This document shows, piece by piece, positions 1-8,626 of a stretch of DNA of 64,000 nt. The notes below the pieces were generated by a model. That model did no database searches, had not been told where the DNA came from, and saw only the letters and a program-made list of their open reading frames with translations. The stretch spans positions 670,001-734,000 of the forward strand of contig WVSP01000001.1 in the NCBI GenBank assembly GCA_015689735.1, given 5' to 3'. Every line of letters starts with the position of its first letter. Position 1 is the first letter of the stretch. Position numbers and translations under genes: made by a program. This stretch comes from Rhodobacterales bacterium LSUCC0031 (GTDB lineage: Bacteria; Pseudomonadota; Alphaproteobacteria; Rhodobacterales; Rhodobacteraceae).

Positions 1-830
1 TTCTCAAGCGCCGCGGCATCGCGGTCGCGATGATCGCCTCGGGCAATTACCTTTCAGGTGCCATCTGGCCCTTGATCTTGGCCGATATCCTTGCCGGTCC
101 CGGCTGGCGGACCGCCTATCTGGTGATTGCGGCCGCGGCCCTTTTCGTCATGCTGCCCGCCACATGGCTTCTGCGCCGCCCGCTGCCCGCCGGCGCGATG
201 GAGGCGTCAGACACCGCCGCCGCGGCGCGCGCGCGCGACAGCGGGCTTGGGCCGCGTGCCTTGACGTGGCTTTTGGCGGCCGCAGGCATCGGCTGCTGCG
301 TGGCAATGTCCATGCCGCAGGTCCATATCGTCGCCTATTGCGCCGATCTGGGCTATGGCCCCGCCGTGGGGGCGGAAATGCTCAGCCTGATGCTCTTGGG
401 CGGGGTCGCCTCGCGGCTGGTCTCGGGGCTTTTGGCCGATCGGTTGGGCGGGGTCATGACGCTGCTTGTCGGCTCCACGCTGCAAATGCTGGCCTTGATG
501 CTCTACCTGCCCACGACCGGCCTGACCCCGCTCTATCTCGTCAGCCTGATCTTCGGGCTGAGCCAAGGGGGCATCGTGCCTGCGTATGCGATCATCGTGC
601 GCGAATACCTGCCCGCGCGCGTGGCAGGCGCAAAGGTGGGCTTCGTGATCATGGCCACGATCATCGGCATGGCGCTGGGCGGCTGGCTTTCGGGGCTGAT
701 CTACGACCTCACCGGCGCCTATCATTGGGCCTTTATCAACGGCATTGCCTTCAACGCGCTCACTGTCGCGATCATGATCTTCATCATCGCCCGGTCACGC
801 CCGCGCAGACCAGAGGCCCTGCCTGCCTGA
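1..830 (+). CDS. MFS transporter, C-terminal part (5' end outside window)
   Basis: The reading frame is open from base 3 and continues upstream of the window, so only the last ~275 residues are seen. The product is strongly hydrophobic, with about seven to eight predicted membrane spans. It carries the MFS-type loop 'LADRLGGVMTLLVG' between spans, as expected for the cytoplasmic loop of the second half of a major facilitator protein. It ends in a short basic tail (RSRPRRPEALPA). The substrate cannot be read from the sequence. The arrangement resembles monocarboxylate or multidrug-type MFS carriers. It converges on slyX, with a GC-rich repeat cluster between the two stops. Confidence 0.8.
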   Translation, partial: LKRRGIAVAMIASGNYLSGAIWPLILADILAGPGWRTAYLVIAAAALFVMLPATWLLRRPLPAGAMEASDTAAAARARDSGLGPRALTWLLAAAGIGCCVAMSMPQVHIVAYCADLGYGPAVGAEMLSLMLLGGVASRLVSGLLADRLGGVMTLLVGSTLQMLALMLYLPTTGLTPLYLVSLIFGLSQGGIVPAYAIIVREYLPARVAGAKVGFVIMATIIGMALGGWLSGLIYDLTGAYHWAFINGIAFNALTVAIMIFIIARSRPRRPEALPA

Positions 831-851
831 CGAAAGACCCGCTGCCCCCTT

Positions 852-917
852 CTTCGTTTCCCAAATATCCCGGGGGGGACGCGGCCCAAGGGGCCGTGTT
901 GGGGGGCAGCGCCCCCC
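852..917 (-). repeat. REP-like intergenic element, copy A
   Basis: Read on the minus strand this is a G6C-hairpin followed, after a GGCCC-rich stretch, by the tail CCCCCCCGGGATATTT and then GGGAAACGAAG. The same tail, with the same type of hairpin before it, recurs at 12071-12115, 60564-60610 and 61915-61966. It lies between the convergent stops of the MFS gene and slyX, so it may also act in transcript ending or 3'-end stability. Confidence 0.6.
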
Positions 918-1007
918 CCAAACGAAGGACTCTGGGGCAGCGCCCCCCACAAACGAAGGACTCTGGGGCAGCGCCCCCCCACAAACAAAGGGTTCTGGGG
1001 CAGCGCC
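900..1007. repeat. Tandem repeat, ~31-33 bp unit, about 3.4 copies
   Basis: Units start at 900, 933, 964 and (partial) 996. Each unit reads TGGGGCAGCGCCCCCC, then ACAAACGAAGGACTC with small changes; the third has CAAAGGGTTC. Each unit contains a GGGGC-AGC-GCCCC hairpin, and its AAACGAAG part matches the outer end of the adjacent REP-like tail. This suggests local amplification of part of that element. Frames across it translate to low-complexity peptide and are not credible genes. Confidence 0.75.
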
Positions 1008-1018
1008 GTCGCTGGGTG

Positions 1019-1222
1019 TCACCAATGCGGTGGCCGCTGATCTGCCAGGGGGATCGTGCCGCTTGCATCGACCTCGCGTTCCGCTTCACGCGCCATCAGC
1101 ATCTCGACCTGGCGTGTCAGCCGCGCGATCTCACCGTCTTGGCGGGCGACCACTTCCGACAGATCTTCCACCATCCGCTCCAGATGGGCAATGCGTTCTT
1201 CTTGCGCGGTTGTGTCGTTCAT
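1019..1222 (-). CDS. slyX: SlyX family protein
   Basis: A 67-residue protein that is almost entirely heptad-like and coiled-coil: 'RIAHLERMVEDLSEVVARQ' followed by 'GEIARLTRQVEMLMAR', ending in the typical SlyX tail DQRPPHW. SlyX proteins are small and widespread in Proteobacteria, and their molecular role is not established. The ATG at 1222 is preceded on the minus strand by AAGGAGCAAGGA, a good ribosome binding site. Longer in-frame extensions upstream have no such support. Divergent from hisS, about 137 bases away. Confidence 0.88.
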   Translation of the reverse strand: MNDTTAQEERIAHLERMVEDLSEVVARQDGEIARLTRQVEMLMAREAEREVDASGTIPLADQRPPHW

Positions 1223-1359
1223 GATCCTTGCTCCTTGCCCCGCAGTGCGGTCAGCCAATTTTGCAGGCTTTGCTATCGTGCATCGCCCGCCTGTGCCTTG
1301 CCGATTGCGCCCCCCTCCGCTAGAGGGAGGCCGACCCCGAGCGCAGGGATATGCCACCC

Positions 1360-2850
1360 ATGGCCAAAGACCGCAAACAGCCCCGCCCCAAGGCAGAAAC
1401 GCCCAAAGGCTTCCGTGATTATTTCGGTGCCGAGGTGCTGGAACGTCAAGCAATGCTTGATGCGATCGCGCGCGTCTATCACGCCCATGGCTTCGATCCG
1501 TTGGAAACCTCGGCCGTCGAAACGGTCGAGGCGCTGGGCAAGTTCCTGCCCGATGTGGACCGGCCCAATGCCGGCGTCTTCGCCTGGCAGGAGGAGGAGG
1601 GCGAGGGCGGCAATTGGCTCGCCTTGCGCTACGACATGACCGCCCCCTTGGCGCGGGTCGCCGCCCAATACCGCAACGATCTGCCCAGCCCCTATCGCCG
1701 CTACGCGATGGGGCCTGTCTGGCGCAACGAGAAACCGGGGCCGGGGCGGTTCCGGCAATTCTACCAATGCGATGCCGATACGGTGGGTGCGGCAAGCGTC
1801 GCGGCCGATGCCGAGATCTGCGCGATGCTGGCCGATGCGCTCGAGGCGGTGGGGATCGAGCGGGGCGACTACATCGTGCGGATCAACAACCGCAAGGTGC
1901 TGAACGGCGTGCTCGAAGTCGCGGGCCTTTCGGGCGACGACAAGGAAGAGGCGCGCGGCATCGTGCTGCGCGCCATCGACAAGCTCGACCGTCTGGGCGA
2001 GGGCGGCGTGCGCGCGCTTTTGGGCGCGGGACGCAAGGATGAAAGCGGCGATTTCACCCAAGGTGCCGGGCTCGGGGATGCGCAGGCCGATGTGATCATG
2101 GGCTTCATGGCCGCCCGCCGCGACACCGCCGCCGAGACCGTGGCGCGGCTCTCGGTATTGGTCGCGGGCTCGCAGGTCGGCCAAGACGGCGTGGCCGAGC
2201 TTGAGACCATCGCGGGTCTTCTCGCCGCCCAAGGCTACGGCCCTGACCGCATCATTATCGACCCCTCCGTCGTGCGGGGTTTGGGCTACTATACCGGCCC
2301 GGTCTACGAGGCCGAACTCACCTTTGAAATCCTCGACGAAAAGGGCCGTCCGCGCCAGTTCGGCTCCGTGGCAGGTGGCGGGCGCTATGATGATTTGGTC
2401 AAGCGCTTCACGGGCCAAGAGGTTCCGGCCACGGGTGTTTCGATCGGCGTGGACCGATTGCTTGCTGCACTGCGCGCCAAGGGGCGGCTGTCGGGCGAGA
2501 ACCAAGGGCCAGTGATCGTCACCGTCATGGATCGCGACCGCATGGCTGATTACCAACGCATGGCGGCCGCACTTCGCGCTGCCGGTATCCGGGCCGAGGT
2601 TTACCTGGGTAATCCCAAGAATTTCGGCAATCAGCTCAAATATGCCGACAAGCGCTCAAGCCCTGTCGCGATCATCCAGGGCGCAGATGAGGCCGCGCGC
2701 GGCGTGGTGCAGATCAAGGATCTGATCCTCGGCGCGAAACTGGCCGCGGAGGCAACGCTGGAGGAATGGAAATCCCAGCCCGCGCAGGTCGAGGTGGCGC
2801 TGTCCGATCTGGTCGCCCAGACCCAAGCCATTCTGGATCGTCACAGGTGA
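1360..2850 (+). CDS. hisS: Histidyl-tRNA synthetase
   Basis: Class II aminoacyl-tRNA synthetase that charges tRNA-His in the cytoplasm. The protein has 496 residues. Motif 2 lies at about residues 113-138 ([14 protein letters not shown], then [12 protein letters not shown]). The histidine-specific block [11 protein letters not shown] is at ~308 and GGGRYDDL at ~338. A C-terminal anticodon-binding domain ('[18 protein letters not shown]' onward) completes it. It is longer than the E. coli enzyme (424), as is common in alphaproteobacteria. I chose ATG 1360 over ATG 1351 because the AGGG at 1345-1348 is correctly spaced only for the second. Its stop overlaps the GTG of hisZ by 4 bases. Confidence 0.96.
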   Translation: MAKDRKQPRPKAETPKGFRDYFGAEVLERQAMLDAIARVYHAHGFDPLETSAVETVEALGKFLPDVDRPNAGVFAWQEEEGEGGNWLALRYDMTAPLARVAAQYRNDLPSPYRRYAMGPVWRNEKPGPGRFRQFYQCDADTVGAASVAADAEICAMLADALEAVGIERGDYIVRINNRKVLNGVLEVAGLSGDDKEEARGIVLRAIDKLDRLGEGGVRALLGAGRKDESGDFTQGAGLGDAQADVIMGFMAARRDTAAETVARLSVLVAGSQVGQDGVAELETIAGLLAAQGYGPDRIIIDPSVVRGLGYYTGPVYEAELTFEILDEKGRPRQFGSVAGGGRYDDLVKRFTGQEVPATGVSIGVDRLLAALRAKGRLSGENQGPVIVTVMDRDRMADYQRMAAALRAAGIRAEVYLGNPKNFGNQLKYADKRSSPVAIIQGADEAARGVVQIKDLILGAKLAAEATLEEWKSQPAQVEVALSDLVAQTQAILDRHR

Positions 2851-3956
2851 GCGACAAATCCGCCCTCCGGGCCGAGGCGGCACGGCTTCAGGCCATATTC
2901 ACCGCGGCGGGCGCGATGCCCGTTGAGGCTGATCTTCTCTTGCCTGCCGAAACGCTTCTTGACCTCTACGGCGAGGATATTCGCGCGCGCGCCTATGTCA
3001 CCCATGACCCGGATCGCGGCGAGTTGATGCTACGCCCCGATTTCACAGTGCCGGTTGTGCAGATGCATATGGCAGGCGGGGCCGAACCTGCGCGTTATTG
3101 CTACATGGGCGAGGTGTTCCGCACGCAGCCCGCAGGCTCCGGCCGACCCAGCGAATATCTGCAAGTGGGCTACGAGGTGTTCGACCGCACTGATCCGACC
3201 CGCGCCGATGCCGAGGTTTTCGCGTTGTTCCATCGCGCATTGGCGCCCTTGGGTCTGCGGGCGGTGACCGGGGATATCGGTATCGTTGCAGCGGCGATCG
3301 ATAGCTTGACCACGACAGATGCTCGCAAGGCCGCACTCCGGCGTCATATCTGGCGCCCGCGGCGCTTTCGTGCGCTCCTTGATCGGTTTACAGGAAAGCA
3401 GGCGATGCCACCTGCACGCGCGGCGCTGATGGCGGCCATGGCTGATCACGGCTCGGATGCATTGATCGCGCAGGCCGGTCCAGAGATCGGCATGCGCGCG
3501 ATGTCCGAGGTCGCGACCCGGCTTGACGCGCTTGCCATCGATGCAGCCACCCCCCCGATCCCTACCGCGCAAGCCGAGGTGCTTGGCGCGATCTTGTCGC
3601 TGAAGGCGATGCTGCCCGATGCGCACGAACAGTTGCGCGATATCTGTGTCGATCTGCCCGGTCTGCAATCGGCGGTTGACCGATTGGCCGCGCGGATGGA
3701 GGCGCTCGCGGCCGCTGGTATCGATTTGAGGCTGTTGCCCTTCGAGGCGAATTACGGGCGGACGACCATGGAATATTATGACGGCTTCGTCTTTGGCTTT
3801 CTTTCTGCCAGTCACCATGACCTTCCGCCTGTTGCATCAGGTGGGCGCTATGATGCCTTGACGCGGGTCTTGGGCAATGGCCGCGCGATTCCGGCGGTGG
3901 GTGGGGTGATCCGGCCCGAGTTGGTCTTGCGGCTTGCAGCGGGGGGGGTGTCATGA
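2847..3956 (+). CDS. hisZ: ATP phosphoribosyltransferase regulatory subunit HisZ
   Basis: A 369-residue paralogue of the HisRS catalytic core. It retains a degenerate motif 2 ([16 protein letters not shown]) and the terminal [10 protein letters not shown], but lacks an anticodon-binding domain. HisZ pairs with short-form HisG to build the hetero-octameric ATP phosphoribosyltransferase and mediates histidine feedback. The GTG start at 2847 overlaps the hisS stop in a GTGA arrangement. A longer frame beginning at 2766 lies inside hisS and is unlikely. The stop overlaps hisG by 4 bases (ATGA). Sitting beside both its ancestor-type enzyme and its partner, the identification is secure. Confidence 0.93.
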   Translation: MSDKSALRAEAARLQAIFTAAGAMPVEADLLLPAETLLDLYGEDIRARAYVTHDPDRGELMLRPDFTVPVVQMHMAGGAEPARYCYMGEVFRTQPAGSGRPSEYLQVGYEVFDRTDPTRADAEVFALFHRALAPLGLRAVTGDIGIVAAAIDSLTTTDARKAALRRHIWRPRRFRALLDRFTGKQAMPPARAALMAAMADHGSDALIAQAGPEIGMRAMSEVATRLDALAIDAATPPIPTAQAEVLGAILSLKAMLPDAHEQLRDICVDLPGLQSAVDRLAARMEALAAAGIDLRLLPFEANYGRTTMEYYDGFVFGFLSASHHDLPPVASGGRYDALTRVLGNGRAIPAVGGVIRPELVLRLAAGGVS

Positions 3957-4645
3957 CGATCCGGCTGGGCGTGCCATCCAAGGGGCGGCTGATGGAAAAG
4001 ACCTTCGGCTGGTTCGCCGAGCGCGGGGTCGAGATGCGGCGCACGGGCTCGGACCGCGAATATGCCGCCGCAGTCGATGGGCTGGACGTAGAATTGATGT
4101 TGCTGTCGGCGGGGGAAATCCCGCGTGAACTGGCAGCAGGGCGCATCCATCTGGGTGTCACCGGGTCTGATCTTGTGCAAGAACGCATCCCCGCTTGGGA
4201 TCAAGCGGTGGAGATCGTGGCCGCGATGGGCTTTGGTCATGCTGATCTGGTGATCGCGGTGCCTGCCTGCTGGATCGATGTCGCCACGCTTGACGATCTC
4301 GATGCGGTCGCTGCCGCGTTCCGGCGCAAGCATGGGTTTCGCCTGCGTATCGCCACAAAATATCACCGCCTCGTGCGCGAGTTCCTGCGCGAGGCGGGCG
4401 TGGCCGACTACCAGCTTGTCGATAGCCAAGGTGCGACCGAAGGCACGGTGGCGCATGGCACGGCGGAAGCCATCGCCGACATCACCTCGACCGGGGAGAC
4501 ATTGCGCGCTAATCATCTGCGCATCCTCGAGGATGGGTTGATTCACCGCTCGGAGGCGACCCTGTTTCGCGCGCGCGGCGCGACGTGGGGGGCCGCGGAA
4601 AAGGCCGCGCTGCGCGATCTGGTGCGCCTCATCGGCGCCGCATGA
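3953..4645 (+). CDS. hisG: ATP phosphoribosyltransferase catalytic subunit, short form
   Basis: First enzyme of histidine synthesis, joining ATP and PRPP. At 230 residues it is the short form without the C-terminal ACT-like regulatory domain, consistent with the adjacent hisZ. Visible family features are the N-terminal RLGVPSKGRLMEKT, the VTGSDLVQER block, and the PRPP-binding segment EGTVAHGTAEAIADITSTG followed by ETLRANHLRIL. The ATG overlaps the hisZ stop. The rest of the his pathway is not in the window. Confidence 0.95.
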   Translation: MTIRLGVPSKGRLMEKTFGWFAERGVEMRRTGSDREYAAAVDGLDVELMLLSAGEIPRELAAGRIHLGVTGSDLVQERIPAWDQAVEIVAAMGFGHADLVIAVPACWIDVATLDDLDAVAAAFRRKHGFRLRIATKYHRLVREFLREAGVADYQLVDSQGATEGTVAHGTAEAIADITSTGETLRANHLRILEDGLIHRSEATLFRARGATWGAAEKAALRDLVRLIGAA

Positions 4646-4653
4646 AGCGGACG

Positions 4654-5091
4654 CTACAGAACCCCGATTTCTGCTAATGCGTTTTGCAAGCTTTGCGGGA
4701 GCGCCTCTTCGGTCTCGCGCCCTTGGGGGAGGTCGCGCGGCGCATCCTCGGGGGAGAGGTAGCGCCAGCCCTGGAAGGGGCGCTTGGCGGTCGGGGCCAC
4801 ACGGATCACGGTCGGGTCCAGCACGATGCCGCAGCGTGCGATGCCGTCGCCGCGATCGACCTCGTCAAGCCTGAGGATCGGTTGGCGGCACAGCACCAGC
4901 CCCTTGAACACCCAGTAGAGTGAGCCGCCATTCAGTACCTCGCCTTCGCGCTTGGGCCACATGCGGGTGACATGGCGCGGCAGGCCATCCGGCCCCTTGG
5001 CGCGCGCCGTCGCCTGCCAATCGGTCAGGTCTTCGACCCGCTCCGCACCGACGCAAAGCTTGATCAGATGTGTTGTCCCCGACTTACCCAC
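4654..5091 (-). CDS. DUF1489 family protein
   Basis: Small cytoplasmic protein of about 145 residues with the opening HLIKLCVGAERVEDL and the blocks HVTRMWPKR and GGSLYWVFKG that mark the alphaproteobacterial DUF1489 family, whose function is unknown. I prefer the GTG at 5091 because GGAG lies 6 bases upstream and the length then fits the family. An ATG at 5115 would add eight residues but has a poorer ribosome site. It converges on hisG (8 bases between stops) and is divergent from nrdJ, sharing a 123-base intergenic region. Confidence 0.8.
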   Translation of the reverse strand: MGKSGTTHLIKLCVGAERVEDLTDWQATARAKGPDGLPRHVTRMWPKREGEVLNGGSLYWVFKGLVLCRQPILRLDEVDRGDGIARCGIVLDPTVIRVAPTAKRPFQGWRYLSPEDAPRDLPQGRETEEALPQSLQNALAEIGVL

Positions 5092-5135
5092 AGACTGCTC
5101 CACAGAATCTCGCATTCCCACAGTATATCGTAGGG
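5086..5135. promoter_or_regulatory. Candidate regulatory region before nrdJ (CCACAG repeats, weak NrdR-like box)
   Basis: CCACAG occurs at 5088, 5100 and 5118. The last copy is part of CCACAGTATATCGTAG, which matches an NrdR-box type palindrome (ACACWATATATWGTGT, from memory) at about 11 of 16 positions. The middle copy matches at about 9. NrdR boxes normally come in pairs before ribonucleotide reductase genes. A GANTC methylation site (GAATC, 5105-5109) lies between the two better copies. The first copy overlaps the preferred start codon of the DUF1489 gene. The assignment is tentative. Confidence 0.3.
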
Positions 5136-5214
5136 CGTTCGCGCGCTGCTGCAATCTGTTGATCGTGGCAACCCGGCGCGCTATCTTGCTTGCCTGCCCA
5201 AAGGAGCCGAGAGC

Positions 5215-7488
5215 ATGACCCGTTTCGCCGCCCCCATCGCCGAACAGATCTGGGATATGAAGTATCGCCTCAAGCAAGGCGATGGCACGCCCATCGACGG
5301 CTCGGTCGAGGATACCTGGCGCCGCATCGCCCGCGCGTTGGCCGAGGTAGAACAAGACAAGGCCGGATGGGAAGAGCGGTTCTATACCGCGCTTGAGGAT
5401 TTCAAATACCTGCCTGCGGGGCGCATCGTGGCGGGCGCTGGTACGGGTCGGTCGGTGACGCTGTTCAACTGCTTCGTCATGGGCACGGTGCCAGACAGCA
5501 TGGGCGGCATTTTCGACAATCTGAAAGAGGCCGCGCTGACCATGCAGCAGGGTGGCGGCATTGGCTATGATTTCTCGACCATCCGCCCCAAGGGGGCCGA
5601 GGTGCTCGGGGTCGCCGCCGATGCCTCGGGGCCTTTGTCCTTCATGGATGTTTGGGATGCGATGTGCCGCACGATCATGTCGGCGGGTTCGCGCCGGGGT
5701 GCGATGATGGCGACGCTGCGCTGCGATCACCCCGACATCGAGGCCTTCATCGACGCCAAATCCGATCCTGCGCGGCTGCGGATGTTCAATGTCTCGGTCC
5801 TGGTCACCGATCCCTTCATGGAAGCGGTTGCGGCTGATGGTCCGTGGGAGCTGGTTTTTGGCGGGCGGGTTTATCGCACGGTGCAGGCGCGTGATCTGTG
5901 GAACAAGATCATGCGCGCGACCTATGATTACGCCGAACCCGGCGTGATCTTCATCGACCGCATCAATGCCGAGAACAACCTGAACTATGTTGAGACGATC
6001 GCGGCGACCAACCCCTGTGGCGAGCAGCCCTTGCCGCCTTATGGGGCGTGCCTTTTGGGCTCGATCAACCTGTCGCGACTGGTCGATGATCCCTTCGGCT
6101 GCGATGCGCGGATCGATCCTGACAAGCTGGCCGATCTGGTAGCGCTCGCCGTGCGGATGATGGACAATGTCGTCGATGCCTCGCGCTTTCCGCTCGCGGC
6201 GCAGGCGGCCGAAGCGCGGGCCAAGCGCAGGATCGGGCTGGGTGTGACGGGTCTTGCCGATGCGCTGGCGATGGTGGGGCTGCGCTATGGCAGCGAGGCC
6301 GCGGCTGAGATGACGGGCGAATGGCTAAGACTGATTGCCAATGCCAGCTATCGTGCCTCGGCCCTTCTGGCGGCGGAAAAGGGGGCCTTTCCGCTTTATG
6401 ATGCGGCCGCCTATGCCAAGGCGCCGATGATCGCGCGCCTTGATGCGGATGTGCAGGCGCTGATCGCACAGCATGGTCTTAGGAACGCGCTTTTGACCTC
6501 GATCGCGCCGACCGGCACGATCAGCCTTTTCGCGGGCAATGTCAGTTCGGGGATCGAGCCGATCTTCGCCAATTCCTATAAAAGAAAGGTGCTGCAACCC
6601 GATGGCAGCCGCACCGAGGAAGAAGTGGTCGATTACGCCGTGGCAGCGTGGCGGGATCATGCTGGTGATACGCCCCTGCCCGATCATTTCGTCACTGCCC
6701 AAACGCTCGCCCCGCTTGACCATGTGCGCATGCAGGCCGCGGCCCAGCCTTGGATCGACAGCTCGATCTCGAAAACGATCAACGTGCCGGCAGATATCGA
6801 TTTCGAAAGCTTCAAGGATGTCTATGCGCAAGCCTATGCCGATGGTTGCAAGGGTTGCACCACCTATCGTCCCAATGATGTGACGGGGTCGGTCCTGTCG
6901 GTGTCAGAAAGTGCCAAAAAAGTCGAGGGCGCTGAGGCCGCGGAGGCCGCCAGCGGCGAGGTCATCTACATGTCCGAGCCACTCGACCGTCCCGCAGCAC
7001 TTGAGGGGCATACCTATAAGGTGAAATGGCCCGATAGCGAGCATGCGCTCTATATCACGATCAACGATATCGTGCTGTCCGGGCATCGGCGGCCCTTCGA
7101 GGTCTTCATCAACTCCAAGAATATGGAACATTTCGCATGGACCGTGGCGTTGACACGTATGATCTCGGCGGTGTTCCGCCGCGGCGGTGATGTCAGTTTC
7201 GTGGTCGAGGAGCTGAAGGCCGTCTTCGACCCGCGCGGCGGTGCATGGATGAACGGCAAATACGTACCGTCCATTCTGGCGGCCATCGGCGGGGTGATCG
7301 AACGGCACATGATCGCGATCGGCTTTATCGCGGGCGAGGGGATGGGGTTGAAATCGGACCCGCAGGCCGAGGTGGTCAATCTAGGCCATAAACCCGGCCC
7401 AGCCTGTGCCTCTTGCGGCCAATATGACATGCGCATGGCCGAGGGGTGCCTGACCTGCAACAGCTGTGGCTATTCGAAATGTGGCTAA
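5215..7488 (+). CDS. nrdJ: Adenosylcobalamin-dependent (class II) ribonucleotide reductase
   Basis: Reduces ribonucleotides to deoxyribonucleotides using a coenzyme-B12-derived radical, so it works with or without oxygen. The 757-residue protein has the first redox cysteine in VTLFNCFVMG (Cys86). The catalytic block NPCGEQPLPPYGACLLGSIN starts at ~266. The tail is cysteine-rich, with CASC, CLTC, NSC and SKCG spaced over the last ~27 residues, and serves re-reduction and probably metal binding. AAGGAG lies 8 bases before the ATG. No nrdA, nrdB or nrdD is seen in the window. The upstream gap holds possible NrdR-type sites. Confidence 0.93.
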   Translation: MTRFAAPIAEQIWDMKYRLKQGDGTPIDGSVEDTWRRIARALAEVEQDKAGWEERFYTALEDFKYLPAGRIVAGAGTGRSVTLFNCFVMGTVPDSMGGIFDNLKEAALTMQQGGGIGYDFSTIRPKGAEVLGVAADASGPLSFMDVWDAMCRTIMSAGSRRGAMMATLRCDHPDIEAFIDAKSDPARLRMFNVSVLVTDPFMEAVAADGPWELVFGGRVYRTVQARDLWNKIMRATYDYAEPGVIFIDRINAENNLNYVETIAATNPCGEQPLPPYGACLLGSINLSRLVDDPFGCDARIDPDKLADLVALAVRMMDNVVDASRFPLAAQAAEARAKRRIGLGVTGLADALAMVGLRYGSEAAAEMTGEWLRLIANASYRASALLAAEKGAFPLYDAAAYAKAPMIARLDADVQALIAQHGLRNALLTSIAPTGTISLFAGNVSSGIEPIFANSYKRKVLQPDGSRTEEEVVDYAVAAWRDHAGDTPLPDHFVTAQTLAPLDHVRMQAAAQPWIDSSISKTINVPADIDFESFKDVYAQAYADGCKGCTTYRPNDVTGSVLSVSESAKKVEGAEAAEAASGEVIYMSEPLDRPAALEGHTYKVKWPDSEHALYITINDIVLSGHRRPFEVFINSKNMEHFAWTVALTRMISAVFRRGGDVSFVVEELKAVFDPRGGAWMNGKYVPSILAAIGGVIERHMIAIGFIAGEGMGLKSDPQAEVVNLGHKPGPACASCGQYDMRMAEGCLTCNSCGYSKCG

Positions 7489-7504
7489 GGCGTCTTTTCG
7501 CCTT
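7487..7504 (+). terminator. Hairpin at the nrdJ stop
   Basis: AAGGCG-TCTTTT-CGCCTT forms a 6-base-pair stem with a 6-base loop that begins inside the nrdJ stop codon. No run of T follows, so it is a weak intrinsic terminator at best. Confidence 0.4.
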
Positions 7505-7586
7505 GCCACACTAACGCCGCATTTGGCCGGATAAGTCGCTGGTGAGACAGGGGTGGGGATGCCGCCTGTCGGGTTGGGTTGGTGCC

Positions 7587-8513
7587 ATGTTGCTTGGTGT
7601 TGCGCGGTCTTGCGCGATCTTTGTCATAACAGCGGTCTGTGCTGTCCCGGCCTGGGCCGATGGTCAGGCCGGGCGTGCCGAGCTTGGCATGGCGCGGCTT
7701 TTTACCAATGATACCATCGCCGACAGGCAGGATCGTTGGCGTTCGGGCGGCTATGGCATCAGTGCCTTTCGCGGGCGCGCGTGGCATGGGGCGCTGCCCG
7801 GCCAGCCTTTCGCGATCATCGAGTACCGCCTGCGTGGTGAGGTGATCGCCCCCGACAACCTGGCGCGCCCTGCACCGGGTGACCGCCTTTATGCCGGAAG
7901 CTTGTGGCTTGGCGCGCATACGCATCTGGCGTGGCGGGGCCTCGATGTGACGGCAGGCGCCGACTTGGTCGTCACGGGCGAGCAATCCGGCCTGCGGCGG
8001 CTTCAATCGCAAATCCATGGTTGGTTCTCGATGCCGCGCATGGATGTGGCGCGTCATCAGGTCGAGAACGGCGTTTATGTGCATGGCACGGTCGAGATGG
8101 CGAAAGCCGTGTCGCGCGCGTGGGGTGAGCTACGCCCCTTTGTCGAGGTGCAGGCAGGGGTGGAGACCATGGCGCGCGCAGGGCTTGACCTAACCATCGG
8201 ATCACTGGGACAGGCGGGGTTGCGCAGCCGCGATCCGATCACCGGCCAGCGCATCGCGGGGATTGTCGATCCTGAGCGCGGCGGATGGTCGTTCTTGGTT
8301 GGTGGCGATATTGCCCATGTGGACAGCTCGGTTTTCTTGCCGGAAGCCCGTGGCTATCAAGCGGTCTCCACAAGGCACAGGCTGCGCGCCGGGATGAACT
8401 ATGCCATCGGCAGCAGTAATTTCTTTTATGGCGTGACCCATCTATCCGAGGAATTCGTGGGGCAACCCGAGGGCCAGCTGGTTGGATCGCTCAGCCTGAA
8501 CCTGCGCTTTTGA
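7587..8513 (+). CDS. LpxR-like outer-membrane lipid A deacylase (DUF2219 family)
   Basis: About 308 residues. It starts with a signal peptide (MLLGVARSCAIFVITAVCAVP, then AWA-DG) and contains the LpxR-family hallmarks. The first is TNDT...DRW.S.G near mature residues 40-55, which contains the Asn-Asp pair used in catalysis or calcium binding in LpxR. The second is TGEQSG..RLQSQIHGW, with the expected active-site His ~144. The C-terminal strands include NFFYGVTHLSEEF, and the last residue is aromatic (NLRF), as in outer-membrane barrels. The known family removes the 3'-acyloxyacyl chain from lipid A. A GTG at 7542 is an alternative start; neither has a strong ribosome site. Confidence 0.72.
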   Translation: MLLGVARSCAIFVITAVCAVPAWADGQAGRAELGMARLFTNDTIADRQDRWRSGGYGISAFRGRAWHGALPGQPFAIIEYRLRGEVIAPDNLARPAPGDRLYAGSLWLGAHTHLAWRGLDVTAGADLVVTGEQSGLRRLQSQIHGWFSMPRMDVARHQVENGVYVHGTVEMAKAVSRAWGELRPFVEVQAGVETMARAGLDLTIGSLGQAGLRSRDPITGQRIAGIVDPERGGWSFLVGGDIAHVDSSVFLPEARGYQAVSTRHRLRAGMNYAIGSSNFFYGVTHLSEEFVGQPEGQLVGSLSLNLRF

Positions 8514-8626
8514 TCTTTTGGTACATAAATATATCGAAAGCTATACAAAACGAATCACCTTTGATAACCTCATGGCAAGGCACGGCTGATCAACGGCTGG
8601 CCATACAAAAAACATGAGGCAGAGCA
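8514..8626 (+). promoter_or_regulatory. AT-rich leader before the Hint-domain gene
   Basis: The stretch around 8520-8575 (TACATAAATATATCGAAAG..ATACAAAACGAATC) is far more AT-rich than its surroundings and is the only likely promoter for the following gene. I could not assign a -35/-10 pair with confidence. A GANTC site (GAATC) lies within it. Confidence 0.35.

Noticed and set aside
900-1007. Possible CRISPR array
   Set aside because: The units follow each other directly, with no unique spacers and no cas genes nearby.
784-1089. Minus-strand frames across the repeat cluster
   Set aside because: They translate the tandem repeat into low-complexity peptide in several frames at once. This reflects the repeat, not coding sequence.
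1273-2556. 427-codon open frame on the minus strand
   Set aside because: Antisense to hisS. GC-rich codon third positions keep the opposite strand open. It has no ribosome site or recognisable domain.
5085-5093. DnaA box / origin
   Set aside because: TTACCCACA has one mismatch to the DnaA box and occurs once. There are no origin genes and no cluster of boxes.
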